From positions 7,564,001 through 7,628,000 of the forward strand of contig NZ_CP107954.1 of assembly GCF_036067295.1 (NCBI RefSeq): 64,000 bases of DNA, in the 5' to 3' direction. Position 1 is the first letter of the stretch, and each line of letters opens with the position of its first letter. Shown piece by piece: positions 43,248-51,260 of this stretch. A model generated the notes under the pieces. It was not told the origin of the DNA. It did no database searches and worked only from the letters and a program-made list of their open reading frames with translations. Both the position numbers and the translations under genes were made by a program. The stretch is from Kribbella sp. NBC_00382. GTDB taxonomy: Bacteria; Actinomycetota; Actinomycetes; Propionibacteriales; Kribbellaceae.

Positions 43248-44279
43248 TCAGTCCAGGAGACTTGCCCAGTCGTCTATTTGCCGAAGGATCCGCGGCAGGT
43301 GCTCGGCGGCGTCGAGGAGCGAGCGGGTGCAGAACTCGACCTGCTCCGCGCTCTCGTCGCGGTGTCCCAACGCCACCCACAGGCACCAGGCGGTGAAGCT
43401 GAGGTGCCCGACGAGTAACCCGGCGAAGGCGGTCGCGTCGGCCGGCCCGGCCGGGCCGCCGTGGTCGCGGTAGGACGCGATCAGCGGCCGGACGATCCGT
43501 GGGTCGCCGCCCGCGATGCTCCGTTCGTCGGCAGCGGCGAGCCGGACGGCGTTGCTTGCCGCGTCCCACCACGGGACGTCGGCGGTCGCCGACTCCCAGT
43601 CGATCAGCACCAGTCCGTCCGGGCCGGCGAGGATGTTGGCTCGGGCGGCGTCCCCATGGGTCATCGTCAGGGGCGGGCGGTTCCGCAGGGCGTCGGCGAT
43701 CAGATCGGCCGAGTCCTCGGCCACGCCGAGCACGGCGCGGGCGGCCCCGCCCAGCGCCGGGTCCGCCGCGCCCTCGGCCTCGCGGACCCAGTCCCGCCAC
43801 TCCTCCAGCGGGTGGACCGGCGACGCGTCGGCGTCCTGGTCGACCGCCACGTCCAGTCGGGCGATCCGGGCCAGCACGCTGCCGAGCCAGGGAGCCAGCT
43901 CCTCATCGGGAATGCGGGCGTCCCGCAGGTCGCGTCCCTCCACCCACTCGGTCACCCTGGCGAGGTCGCCGCCCGCGTCCGGTGGCGCGTACCAGAAGCC
44001 CACGTTCGGCTCGGGCGGTTGGACGGGGCGCGGCATGGGGATGCCGGCCGCCGCGGCGGCGCTCTCCAGCCGGTGCACGGTCCAGGCCTTGGTGCGCTGC
44101 CAGTCGGAGAGGTCGGGACGGTCGACGGAGGCGAGGTGGTCGTGCTTGACCACCCAGCGCCCCGTCGTCGTCGACACGATGCGGGTGACGGCCGGGCGGT
44201 CTCCGTTGGCCAGCGGGCGGTCCTCCAGGACGGCTCCGAGACCGAAAGCATGGGCGACCTGCTCGGCGGAGATCGGCAT
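43248..44279 (-). CDS. Aminoglycoside/homoserine-kinase-like phosphotransferase (APH family)
   Basis: This 343-aa protein has the kinase-like fold with the catalytic loop LTMTHGDAARANIL (HGDxxxxN) and the metal motif GLVLIDWESATADVPWWD. It is annotated in families of aminoglycoside phosphotransferases, but the natural substrate is often unrelated (a choline or amino sugar). The start MPISAEQVAHAFG (ATG 44279) is preferred to the longer frame at 44378. It is flanked by inverted remnants of IS ends, so it may have been acquired with an IS. Confidence 0.78.
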   Translation of the reverse strand: MPISAEQVAHAFGLGAVLEDRPLANGDRPAVTRIVSTTTGRWVVKHDHLASVDRPDLSDWQRTKAWTVHRLESAAAAAGIPMPRPVQPPEPNVGFWYAPPDAGGDLARVTEWVEGRDLRDARIPDEELAPWLGSVLARIARLDVAVDQDADASPVHPLEEWRDWVREAEGAADPALGGAARAVLGVAEDSADLIADALRNRPPLTMTHGDAARANILAGPDGLVLIDWESATADVPWWDAASNAVRLAAADERSIAGGDPRIVRPLIASYRDHGGPAGPADATAFAGLLVGHLSFTAWCLWVALGHRDESAEQVEFCTRSLLDAAEHLPRILRQIDDWASLLD

Positions 44280-44484
44280 CCGGGAAGTGTGCCACGCGCG
44301 TACCGGGCGTGCGACGCCTTTCGACCGGCAGTGGGAGTGCGTGGAGGCGGGCAGGTGCCAGCATCTGCCGTCATCCAATGGGACAACGGCACCTGGGACT
44401 TCAGACTCGACAATGCGAGGTGTAGGGCCGAGTCCTACGACGGTAACGACTCACCGAAGTGTCACCACCAACGCCCTCGAAAGC

Positions 44485-44530
44485 GTCACCGATATCTCGA
44501 TGCAGAACTGTCACCGATGTCCTGCGACAC
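44485..44530. repeat. Inverted counterpart of the decayed IS ends
   Basis: GTCACCGATATCTCGATGCA and CTGTCACCGATGTCCTGC are the reverse complement of the CATCGGTGAC-type ends at 42850-42945. Together the two groups bracket about 1.6 kb with the phosphotransferase gene. I found no clear target duplication. The 44280-44535 gap holds only this. Confidence 0.5.
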
Positions 44531-44535
44531 AACAG

Positions 44536-45585
44536 TCACGGCACGCGGGTGAGCCAGTCGTCGGTGCCGAACTTCGACTCGACTCGGCGCTGGGCTTCGG
44601 CGACTGTGTCGGCGTCGATCGTCGTGTCGGTGAGACCGTAGCGGTTGGCGAAGGTGCCTACCAGGCGGGTGATCACTTCGCCTCGCTCAAGACCGGTCTG
44701 GCTGCGCAGGGGGTCGACTCGTTTGTTGGCGCTCTTGGTGCCCTTGTCGGACATCTTTTCGCGGCCGATCCGGAGCACCTCGACCATCTTCGACGCGTCC
44801 ATGTCGTACGCCATCGTCACGTGATGCAGTACCGCACCACCCGCGAAGCGCTTCTGGGCGGCGCCCGCGATCTTGCCGGCCGGGGACGTGATGTCGTTGA
44901 TCGGCTGGTACGTCGCGGCGATGCCGAGCTCGTTCAGCGCCCCGACGACCCAGTCGTCCAGGAAGGCATACGAGTCGACAAAGGACAGTCCTGAGACGAG
45001 CGACTCAGGCACATACAGCGAGTACGTGATCGTGTTGCCCGGCTCGACGAACATCGCGCCGCCGCCACTGATCCGCCGTACCACCGTCACGTCATGCTTA
45101 GCCGCCCCGCCGAGATCCACCTCATTGGCCAGCGACTGAAAGCTCCCGATGATGACCGCGTTCGACGCCCACTCCCAGATCCGCAGCGTCGGCGGCCGCT
45201 CCCCCGCCCCCACCTGCTCGGCCAGCACCTCGTCCAGCGCCATCTGCAACGCCGGCTCCCGCGGCACGTCATGCACGAATTCCCACGCATGATCCGTCCA
45301 CGCCGTAGCACCGGTCAGCGCCCGCCGTACCGCCACCGCAACAGCCTCCGGCGAGAACCCCAGCATCTCCACGCCATCCCCGAGCACCCCACGAACCCGA
45401 GCCGCAATCTGAGCCACCGGCATCTCAACCGGTACCCCCGCTAGCGCCCCATTGATCCGCTCCAACGCGTCATCGGGCTCCAGGAAGAAGTCCCCACTGA
45501 TCCGCCCCCGTCGCACCACCTCGTCGACAACGTCGAGATCGGCGACAACCAACTTCCCACCGGGCACCTTGTATTCACCATGCAC
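44536..45585 (-). CDS. lplA: Lipoate-protein ligase with N-terminal accessory domain
   Basis: This 349-aa protein attaches lipoate to E2/GcvH. The N-terminal part (MHGEYKVPGGKLVVADLDVVDEV) corresponds to the accessory domain that sits at the C-terminus in E. coli LplA; the catalytic BPL/LplA domain follows (about residues 95-330) with TVVRRISGGGAMFVEPGN (RRxxGGG) and GKIAGAAQKRFAGGAVLHH (catalytic Lys). I chose the GTG at 45585 giving VHGEYKVPGG. It diverges from a small membrane protein gene. Confidence 0.88.
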   Translation of the reverse strand: MHGEYKVPGGKLVVADLDVVDEVVRRGRISGDFFLEPDDALERINGALAGVPVEMPVAQIAARVRGVLGDGVEMLGFSPEAVAVAVRRALTGATAWTDHAWEFVHDVPREPALQMALDEVLAEQVGAGERPPTLRIWEWASNAVIIGSFQSLANEVDLGGAAKHDVTVVRRISGGGAMFVEPGNTITYSLYVPESLVSGLSFVDSYAFLDDWVVGALNELGIAATYQPINDITSPAGKIAGAAQKRFAGGAVLHHVTMAYDMDASKMVEVLRIGREKMSDKGTKSANKRVDPLRSQTGLERGEVITRLVGTFANRYGLTDTTIDADTVAEAQRRVESKFGTDDWLTRVP

Positions 45586-45652
45586 ACCACTACCCAACCA
45601 CCCACCACCCGGAGATGTTCCTCAAGACCCCCACCCCAAGCGATCATCAGCC

Positions 45653-46168
45653 ATGCGCGAACGCCTGAACTCGACCCCCACCTGGGCACTCTTCCTGATG
45701 CTCTGGCTTGCCTGGGCGGCGGTAGCGTTCGCCATCGCCATCATCGAGACCAGTGACCTCTTCTGGTCGGCCGTCTCCGCGGCAGTGATGGCCCTCTTCG
45801 TGTCCGCCGCGATGGCCTACGGCATCAAGACCAGACTGCGCTGGGAGAACGGCGCACTCGGCGACACCCCGAAGGACGCCCGCCGACTGGCCCTGAAGAC
45901 CGCCTGGAAAGGCCCGCTCCCCACCGACCCCGACCTCCGCGCAACAACCCTCGCCGTCGCCCAAGAACAACTCCGCCAAATGCGCCGCGGCCGCCCCCTC
46001 CTGATCGTCGCCCTCTCATTGGCCGTGGTATCGGCGATCGGCCTCGCCATCACCAGCTCCCCCTGGCAACTGCTCCTCCTCGTCTTCTACCTCCCGCTGG
46101 CGATCACCTTCCTGCTCGCCCCCAACCGCCTCCGGAAACGCATCGCTCTGCTGTCCGAACCGGAGTAG
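45653..46168 (+). CDS. Small membrane protein, function unknown
   Basis: This 171-aa protein has four predicted membrane helices (about residues 10-28, 36-56, 121-141 and 143-160) around a cytosolic, charged middle part. The start MRERLNSTPTWALF is chosen because the longer frame overlaps lplA. No family could be recognised. It ends 2 bp before the first cluster promoter, so it is the last gene outside the hydrazine cluster. Confidence 0.6.
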   Translation: MRERLNSTPTWALFLMLWLAWAAVAFAIAIIETSDLFWSAVSAAVMALFVSAAMAYGIKTRLRWENGALGDTPKDARRLALKTAWKGPLPTDPDLRATTLAVAQEQLRQMRRGRPLLIVALSLAVVSAIGLAITSSPWQLLLLVFYLPLAITFLLAPNRLRKRIALLSEPE

Positions 46169-46169
46169 G

Positions 46170-46198
46170 TGTATCAGCGGACGTGCACCGAGTGCTCT
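46170..46198 (+). promoter_or_regulatory. Cluster promoter 1 (before the N-hydroxylase): TGTATC-N17-TGCTCT
   Basis: TGTATC at 46170-46175 and TGCTCT at 46193-46198 are 17 bp apart, like a -35/-10 pair. The same pair with the same spacing precedes five other cluster transcription units. It lies 39 bp before the likely ATG of the N-hydroxylase. Confidence 0.65.
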
Positions 46199-46237
46199 CG
46201 AAGGGAGGTGAACAGACCCGAGACGAGGGCGGCACAG

Positions 46238-47545
46238 ATGTCGGAACTGAGCGTGGACGTGGAACTGCTGGCCATCGGCGCCGGACCGTCGAACCTAGGG
46301 CTCGCAGTAGCGCTCGAGGAGTTGGCGCCGGAGCTGGCGGAGAGCAGTCTGCTGATCGACCGGAACACGGAGATCGCCTGGCAGCAGGGGATGTTGATGC
46401 CGTGGGCTACCAGCCAGGTGTCGTTCCTCAAGGATCTGGTCACGCAGCGGGATCCGACCAGCAAGTTCTCGTTCCTCAACCATCTGTTCGAGACCGGGCG
46501 GATGGACGATTTCGTCAACATGAGCACCTTCACCCCGTACCGGGTGGAGTTCACCGAGTACCTGCGCTGGGTCGCCGCGTCGCTCGAGAAGGTGAAGATC
46601 GAGCTCGGCAAGCAGGTCGTCGCGATGCGGCCGCGCAAGGACGAGTCCGGCGCGGTGACCGGCTGGGTCACCACCCTCGCGGACGGCAGCACGATCAACA
46701 GCCGGTACCTCGTGTACGGCGGGAGTCGCGAGGCCAACATCCCGCCGGTACTCGCCGACCTGCCGCCCAACCGGGTCGTGCACAGCACGGAGTACCGGCA
46801 GCGAGTGGCCCAATTCGATGGCGAGCTGCCGTACCGCGTCGCCGTCGTCGGCAGCTCCCAGAGCGCCGCGGAGATGTTCCGCGCCCTGCGCGACGACTTG
46901 CCCGACAGTGACGTCGCCTGGCTGATGCGGTCCATCGGGCTGAGCTCCGACGCGTCCAGCAAGTTCACCAACGAGCTGTACTACCCCGGCTTCGTCGACG
47001 AGTTCTACGACGCCCGGCCGGCCGCGCGGGAGCAGATCCTGCAGGAGATGTACCGGACCAACTACTCCGTCGTCACTCCCCCGATGCTGGAGCACCTGTA
47101 CGCCGACCTGTACCTCGACCGCTTCAACCACCGCCACGAACGCCGCCTGATCCCGATGGTCGACATCACCGGCGCCCGCGAGACCGGCGACGAGCTGGTG
47201 CTCGAGCTCACCGACCGCCGGACCGGTACCGTCACCGAGCTGCATCGCGATGTCGTCTTCCTCGGTACTGGCTTCGACACCCGGATGCCGCGGCTGGTCC
47301 GCGAGCTGGCGGGCAGCCTCGACCTCGACCGGATCGACGTCACCCGCCAGTACCAGCTGGAGCTCGGCGTACCGAGTGCGGCGGCCTGCTACCTGCAGGG
47401 CGTCAACGAGCAGACCCACGGCATCTCCGACACCCTGCTCAGCGTGCTGGCCCAGCGGGCCGAGGAGATCTGCCGCGACATCATCGCCCACCGCGAGCGG
47501 GTCCCGGCAGCGGCTGTATCAGACCAGGAGGGGGCCGGACTCTAA
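46238..47545 (+). CDS. L-ornithine/L-lysine N-hydroxylase (FAD/NADPH monooxygenase)
   Basis: This 435-aa class B flavin monooxygenase hydroxylates the side-chain amine of ornithine or lysine. Motifs: FAD site LLAIGAGPSNLGLA (residues 10-23), substrate region QVSFLKDLVTQRDPTSKFSF and FVNMSTFTPYRVEF, NADPH site VAVVGSSQSAAEMF, and FLGTGFDTR near the end. The FLKDLV-RDPTS pattern looks closer to PvdA/KtzI-type ornithine enzymes, but lysine enzymes share much of it. In hydrazine clusters the N-hydroxy amino acid is the electrophilic partner for N-N bond formation. The ATG at 46238 is preferred; a GTG at 46208 is possible. Confidence 0.92.
   Translation: MSELSVDVELLAIGAGPSNLGLAVALEELAPELAESSLLIDRNTEIAWQQGMLMPWATSQVSFLKDLVTQRDPTSKFSFLNHLFETGRMDDFVNMSTFTPYRVEFTEYLRWVAASLEKVKIELGKQVVAMRPRKDESGAVTGWVTTLADGSTINSRYLVYGGSREANIPPVLADLPPNRVVHSTEYRQRVAQFDGELPYRVAVVGSSQSAAEMFRALRDDLPDSDVAWLMRSIGLSSDASSKFTNELYYPGFVDEFYDARPAAREQILQEMYRTNYSVVTPPMLEHLYADLYLDRFNHRHERRLIPMVDITGARETGDELVLELTDRRTGTVTELHRDVVFLGTGFDTRMPRLVRELAGSLDLDRIDVTRQYQLELGVPSAAACYLQGVNEQTHGISDTLLSVLAQRAEEICRDIIAHRERVPAAAVSDQEGAGL
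47515..47543 (+). promoter_or_regulatory. Cluster promoter 2 (before the PP-loop gene): TGTATC-N17-GACTCT
   Basis: TGTATC at 47515-47520 and GACTCT at 47538-47543, spacing 17. It lies in the last codons of the N-hydroxylase gene, 37 bp before the PP-loop start, so the downstream genes could be transcribed separately. Confidence 0.55.
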
Positions 47546-47580
47546 CGGGTGGCAGAACGGCAACCCCGAGGAGATCCCGG

Positions 47581-49116
47581 ATGGCAATGGTCGAACTGGA
47601 ACGGCCCGCGCTCGACGACGTGGCTCGGGCCCGCGAGCAGGCCTTCGCCGGCCTGCAGGTAGCGATGCCACCGGCCATCCTGGCCGAGGCGTTGCGCTGC
47701 AGCGTCCGGCTGCTGGCCGAGCTGCCGTACCGCGAGGAGCTCGAGAAGAACCTCGTCATGGTGGCGTTCGGTGGCGGCAAGGACAGCTCGTACACGCTGG
47801 CCTTCGTCCGTACGATGCAGCTGATCCTGTACCGCGTCCACGGCCGCACCTTCCGGATGCGGGTGGCGACCAACCGGCACGCGGGCATGCCGCGGCCGGT
47901 GATGGAGAACATCGATCGCGAGTACCTGGCCCTGCGGCTGTTCGATGACCCGGACTGCGAGCTGCTGCTGGTCGACGGCGACGAGGTGTCCGAGTTCTAC
48001 GTCGACTCGCCGCAGCGCGAGCACGTGATCCGGCGCAACCGGCTGGACATCCTGATGACCGGCCACCGCACCTTCGCGGACGGCCGGCCGACGTTCTGCA
48101 ACTCCTGCAATCTCAGCGTCTTCAACGCCTTCGGGGTGGCCGCGGCCCATGGCGACGGCGCCGACATCCTCATCACCGGCGATTCGCCGCGTGAGCAGCG
48201 TCAGTACACCGCCTGGGTCGGCCGGCTGGCCCGCCAGATCCGCGCGACCGACCCGGGCACGATCCGCGAGCACGCCAGCACCGAGAACGGGTTCGGCAAG
48301 GTGCTCGGCCAGCTCGACGACATCGCCGGCGCCTACTTCACCGACATCCTCGGCCCCGACGCGACCACCGCGATCGCCGAGCGGCAGGTCAGTACCGCCG
48401 TCCCGGACCGGTTGAAGTTCTTCTCGATCTACGACGAGACCGACTACGCGGCCGGCGACCACTTCGAGCTGCTGACCGGCTTCCTCGGCTTCCAGTTCGA
48501 CGACCTGGCCTTCAGCTTCACCGAGTCCGACTGCGCCAACCCGGCCCTGATGGCGCACCTGCGCGGAATCAAGGCCGAGCACCTGTTCCAGCGCTCGTAC
48601 GACGAGGGGATGGCCGAGTACGTCGAGTTCGCCCTCGGCCTGATGCGCAAGAAGGACATCCCGGCCGGCCTGATCGAGACGATGCGGGCGCGGTACGACA
48701 CCCCGGACGCGCTCAAGCGGATGCGGCTGCTGGCCGAGGAGTACGCGCTGGAGACCTTCGCCCTCACCGAGAGCCACCTGGTCTGCATGACGTACTCCCC
48801 CTTCGCCGGTCAGGGCGCCGGGCTCGAGCAGTTCATCGAGCGTGAGCACCCGGAACTGCTCGAGCGGCTCGCGGACATGCACAGCCTGCTGGCCGGCGTG
48901 ACCAACGACCAGGAGCTGGCCGCGGAACTCGAGCGGATCAGCGGCCTCGAGCCGAGCCAGCTGCGGGTGCTCTACAGCCGGTCGGTGCAGACCCCCGGCG
49001 GCGGGGGCACGCCGGTGATCGACCTGATCCTGCAGGGCGATCCGCACAAGGCGGTCATCGAGACCAAACACACCCAGAACGGTCCGAACACCTTCGAGCA
49101 GATTTCGGGACGGTAA
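47581..49116 (+). CDS. PP-loop ATP-pyrophosphatase family protein of unknown reaction
   Basis: This 511-aa protein has the N-type PP-loop LVMVAFGGGKDSSYTL (residues 58-73; signature GGGKDS) that adenylates a substrate carbonyl. A possible metal site is TFCNSCNLSVFN (CxxC), and the C-terminal half is a helical region of unknown fold. PP-loop enzymes include thiouridylases, asparagine synthetase and lysidine synthase. Here it lies between the N-hydroxylase and the cupin gene in one operon, so it could activate an acid for amide formation with a hydrazine. The sequence alone does not fix its chemistry. Confidence 0.75.
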   Translation: MAMVELERPALDDVARAREQAFAGLQVAMPPAILAEALRCSVRLLAELPYREELEKNLVMVAFGGGKDSSYTLAFVRTMQLILYRVHGRTFRMRVATNRHAGMPRPVMENIDREYLALRLFDDPDCELLLVDGDEVSEFYVDSPQREHVIRRNRLDILMTGHRTFADGRPTFCNSCNLSVFNAFGVAAAHGDGADILITGDSPREQRQYTAWVGRLARQIRATDPGTIREHASTENGFGKVLGQLDDIAGAYFTDILGPDATTAIAERQVSTAVPDRLKFFSIYDETDYAAGDHFELLTGFLGFQFDDLAFSFTESDCANPALMAHLRGIKAEHLFQRSYDEGMAEYVEFALGLMRKKDIPAGLIETMRARYDTPDALKRMRLLAEEYALETFALTESHLVCMTYSPFAGQGAGLEQFIEREHPELLERLADMHSLLAGVTNDQELAAELERISGLEPSQLRVLYSRSVQTPGGGGTPVIDLILQGDPHKAVIETKHTQNGPNTFEQISGR

Positions 49117-49119
49117 CCC

Positions 49120-49587
49120 ATGGTCGTACACATCTCGCGGCTGGATCGCGAGAATCTCCTGCACGAGTACAGCGTCGACACCCAGCGGCTGCAGCCGTGG
49201 GCGGTGCTGAACGCGCCGTTCGAGGTCTCGTACGCCGTCTGCCGCGCGAACACGGTCTCCAAGCTGCACACCCACCACGAGCAGGAGATCTTCGTCGCCG
49301 TCTCCGGCGAGGTCGAGGTCGAGTGCGGTGGCGAGCGGCAGCCCTTCCGGGCCGGTGATGTCTGCTACTTCACGCCGGGCCAGCTGCACCGGGTGCACAA
49401 CCACAACGACGAGGACTTCGTCTTCACCAGCATCTGGTGGGACCCGGAGATGTCGCACCGGTTCCTGGCCGAGCACGCCGGGTCGGAGACCGAGAAGCTC
49501 GCCGCCGAGGCACGCGAGAAGGAAGCCGAGAACGCCGCAACCGCGGAGGCGATCGAGAACTCAGAGCGCGAAGGAGTCACCGCGTGA
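49120..49587 (+). CDS. Cupin protein, hydrazine synthetase subunit/partner
   Basis: This 155-aa protein has one cupin barrel (about residues 30-115) with the metal motif KLHTHHEQEIFVAVSGEVEV and the second motif FTPGQLHRVHNHNDED. A charged helical tail (EKLAAEAREKEAENAATAEA) may dock the next protein. In s56-p1 and triacsin pathways (Spb40, Tri28) a zinc cupin and a MetRS-like domain form one chain that makes the N-N bond. Here they are separate, overlapping genes (GTGA), which strongly implies a complex. Confidence 0.82.
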   Translation: MVVHISRLDRENLLHEYSVDTQRLQPWAVLNAPFEVSYAVCRANTVSKLHTHHEQEIFVAVSGEVEVECGGERQPFRAGDVCYFTPGQLHRVHNHNDEDFVFTSIWWDPEMSHRFLAEHAGSETEKLAAEAREKEAENAATAEAIENSEREGVTA

Positions 49588-51254
49588 CCGGCGTACTGCC
49601 CAAGGACGACGACCGTCCCGTCCTGGTCCTTGGCCCGAACCCGACTCCCAACGGCGGCATGCACCTCGGCCACATCGCCGGACCGTACCTGGCCGGTGAC
49701 GTGTACGCGCGCTACCAGCGAGCGCGCGGCCGCAACGTCATCTTCACCACCGAGACCGACGACAGCCAGACGTACGTGGTCGCGTCGGCCGCTCGCGAGG
49801 GCATCACGTCGGAGGAGCTCTGCAAGCGCTCGACCGGCCAGATCCAGGAGGCCCTGCAGGCGATCGGCATCTCGTACGACGGCTTCGGACCGTTCGATTC
49901 GACGTACAAGGCCACTGTCCTGCAGTACTTCCACGCGCTGCACGCCGCCGGCGTCTTCAAGCTGAAGACCGTCCGGCTGCCGTTCCTGGAGCGGACCGGC
50001 GAGTTCATGGTCGAGGGTCTGATCGAGGGCGACTGCCCGGTCTGCCTGAGCAGCAGTCGCGGTGGCCTGTGCGAGACCTGTTGCCACCCGAACAACTTCG
50101 ACCAGTTGCTCAACCCGCACTCCACGATCAACAAGGACGACAAGCTCACCTACCGCGAAGCCACCATCATGGTGCTGCCGCTGGAGGAGTACCGCGACCG
50201 GCTGACGCAGTACCACGAATCGCTGGCCACGCACCGGCGCCCGCACGTGCGGCAGATGATCGCCGAACTGCTGGCCCGCCCGTTGCAGGACGTGCCGATC
50301 ACCTTCCCGCTCAACTGGGGTATCGACGCGCAGTTCCCGGAGGTCCCCGGCCAGGTGCTCAACGCCTGGCTCGAACTGATCCCGGCCGGCATGTTCACCA
50401 CGTCGTACGCCGCGAGCAAGCTCGGCCGCGACACCGTGCCCGGTGAGCTGTGGCGCAAGGCGGAGAACCTGCGGATCGTGCACTTCCTCGGCTTCGACAA
50501 CGCGTACTACTTCTGCCTCCCGCACATCGCGATGCTGATGGCGCACGGCGACAAGTACGTCTGGCCGGAGTCCATTATCAACAACGAGTTCTACGAGCTG
50601 GAGAGCTCGAAGTTCTCGACCAGCAAGCGGCACGTGCTGACGCCGCAGGAGCTGCTGACGGAGGTACCGCGGGACGTCGCCCGGCTCTACTTGGCGCTGA
50701 CGGCCCCGGAGTACCAGCGGTCGACCTTCAGCCGGGCGGGTCTGGACAAGATGGCCGAGGACCGGCTGATCGGACCCTGGAACCAGTTGGCCGGAGTGCT
50801 CGCCAAGGCGATCGCCAACGCCGGCGACGACAGCAGACTGCCGGTCACGCCAGGCGGTCGCGGCCGGATCGTCCTGATGCTGGAGCGGTTCGACCTGTTC
50901 TACGAGATGCCGACGTTCAACCTGAACCGGGCGGCGGACACCGTGCTGGTTCAGCTCGAGCGGCTGCGCGGTCGCGCGGCGGCCCTCGACGGGGTCGGTC
51001 TGGACGAGCAGCCCGAAGCCTGGGGCGACCTGTTCGCCGAGGTCAAAGCCCTGCTGGCGTTGGCTTCTCCGCTCTTGATCGACCTGGTCGCAGCAGCCCG
51101 GGAAGCAGGCGTCTTCGACGGTACTCCGGAAGCCGGCTTGCTGGTGAACGGAGCCTACGACGCCGCCGACATCAAGCCGTTCGCCCCGCCGCTCCTTTCG
51201 GCCGAGCCGGCCGCGGCAGCTGAGCCGGCCGGCGCGCTCGCCGGAGGTGGGTGA
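49584..51254 (+). CDS. Methionyl-tRNA-synthetase-like protein, hydrazine synthetase catalytic partner
   Basis: This 556-aa class I synthetase-like protein has HLGH in NGGMHLGHIAGPYL (residues 27-30, the HIGH motif), a zinc knuckle with CPVC and CETCC, and SKFSTSKRHVL (the KMSKS counterpart, about residue 343). It has no tRNA-binding tail and a Pro/Ala-rich C-terminus. In the Spb40/Tri28 family this domain adenylates an amino acid, which is then joined to the hydroxylamine oxygen before N-N rearrangement at the cupin. The amino acid used here cannot be read from the sequence. GTG start overlaps the cupin stop. Confidence 0.85.
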   Translation: MTGVLPKDDDRPVLVLGPNPTPNGGMHLGHIAGPYLAGDVYARYQRARGRNVIFTTETDDSQTYVVASAAREGITSEELCKRSTGQIQEALQAIGISYDGFGPFDSTYKATVLQYFHALHAAGVFKLKTVRLPFLERTGEFMVEGLIEGDCPVCLSSSRGGLCETCCHPNNFDQLLNPHSTINKDDKLTYREATIMVLPLEEYRDRLTQYHESLATHRRPHVRQMIAELLARPLQDVPITFPLNWGIDAQFPEVPGQVLNAWLELIPAGMFTTSYAASKLGRDTVPGELWRKAENLRIVHFLGFDNAYYFCLPHIAMLMAHGDKYVWPESIINNEFYELESSKFSTSKRHVLTPQELLTEVPRDVARLYLALTAPEYQRSTFSRAGLDKMAEDRLIGPWNQLAGVLAKAIANAGDDSRLPVTPGGRGRIVLMLERFDLFYEMPTFNLNRAADTVLVQLERLRGRAAALDGVGLDEQPEAWGDLFAEVKALLALASPLLIDLVAAAREAGVFDGTPEAGLLVNGAYDAADIKPFAPPLLSAEPAAAAEPAGALAGGG

Positions 51255-51260
51255 TCCCGG

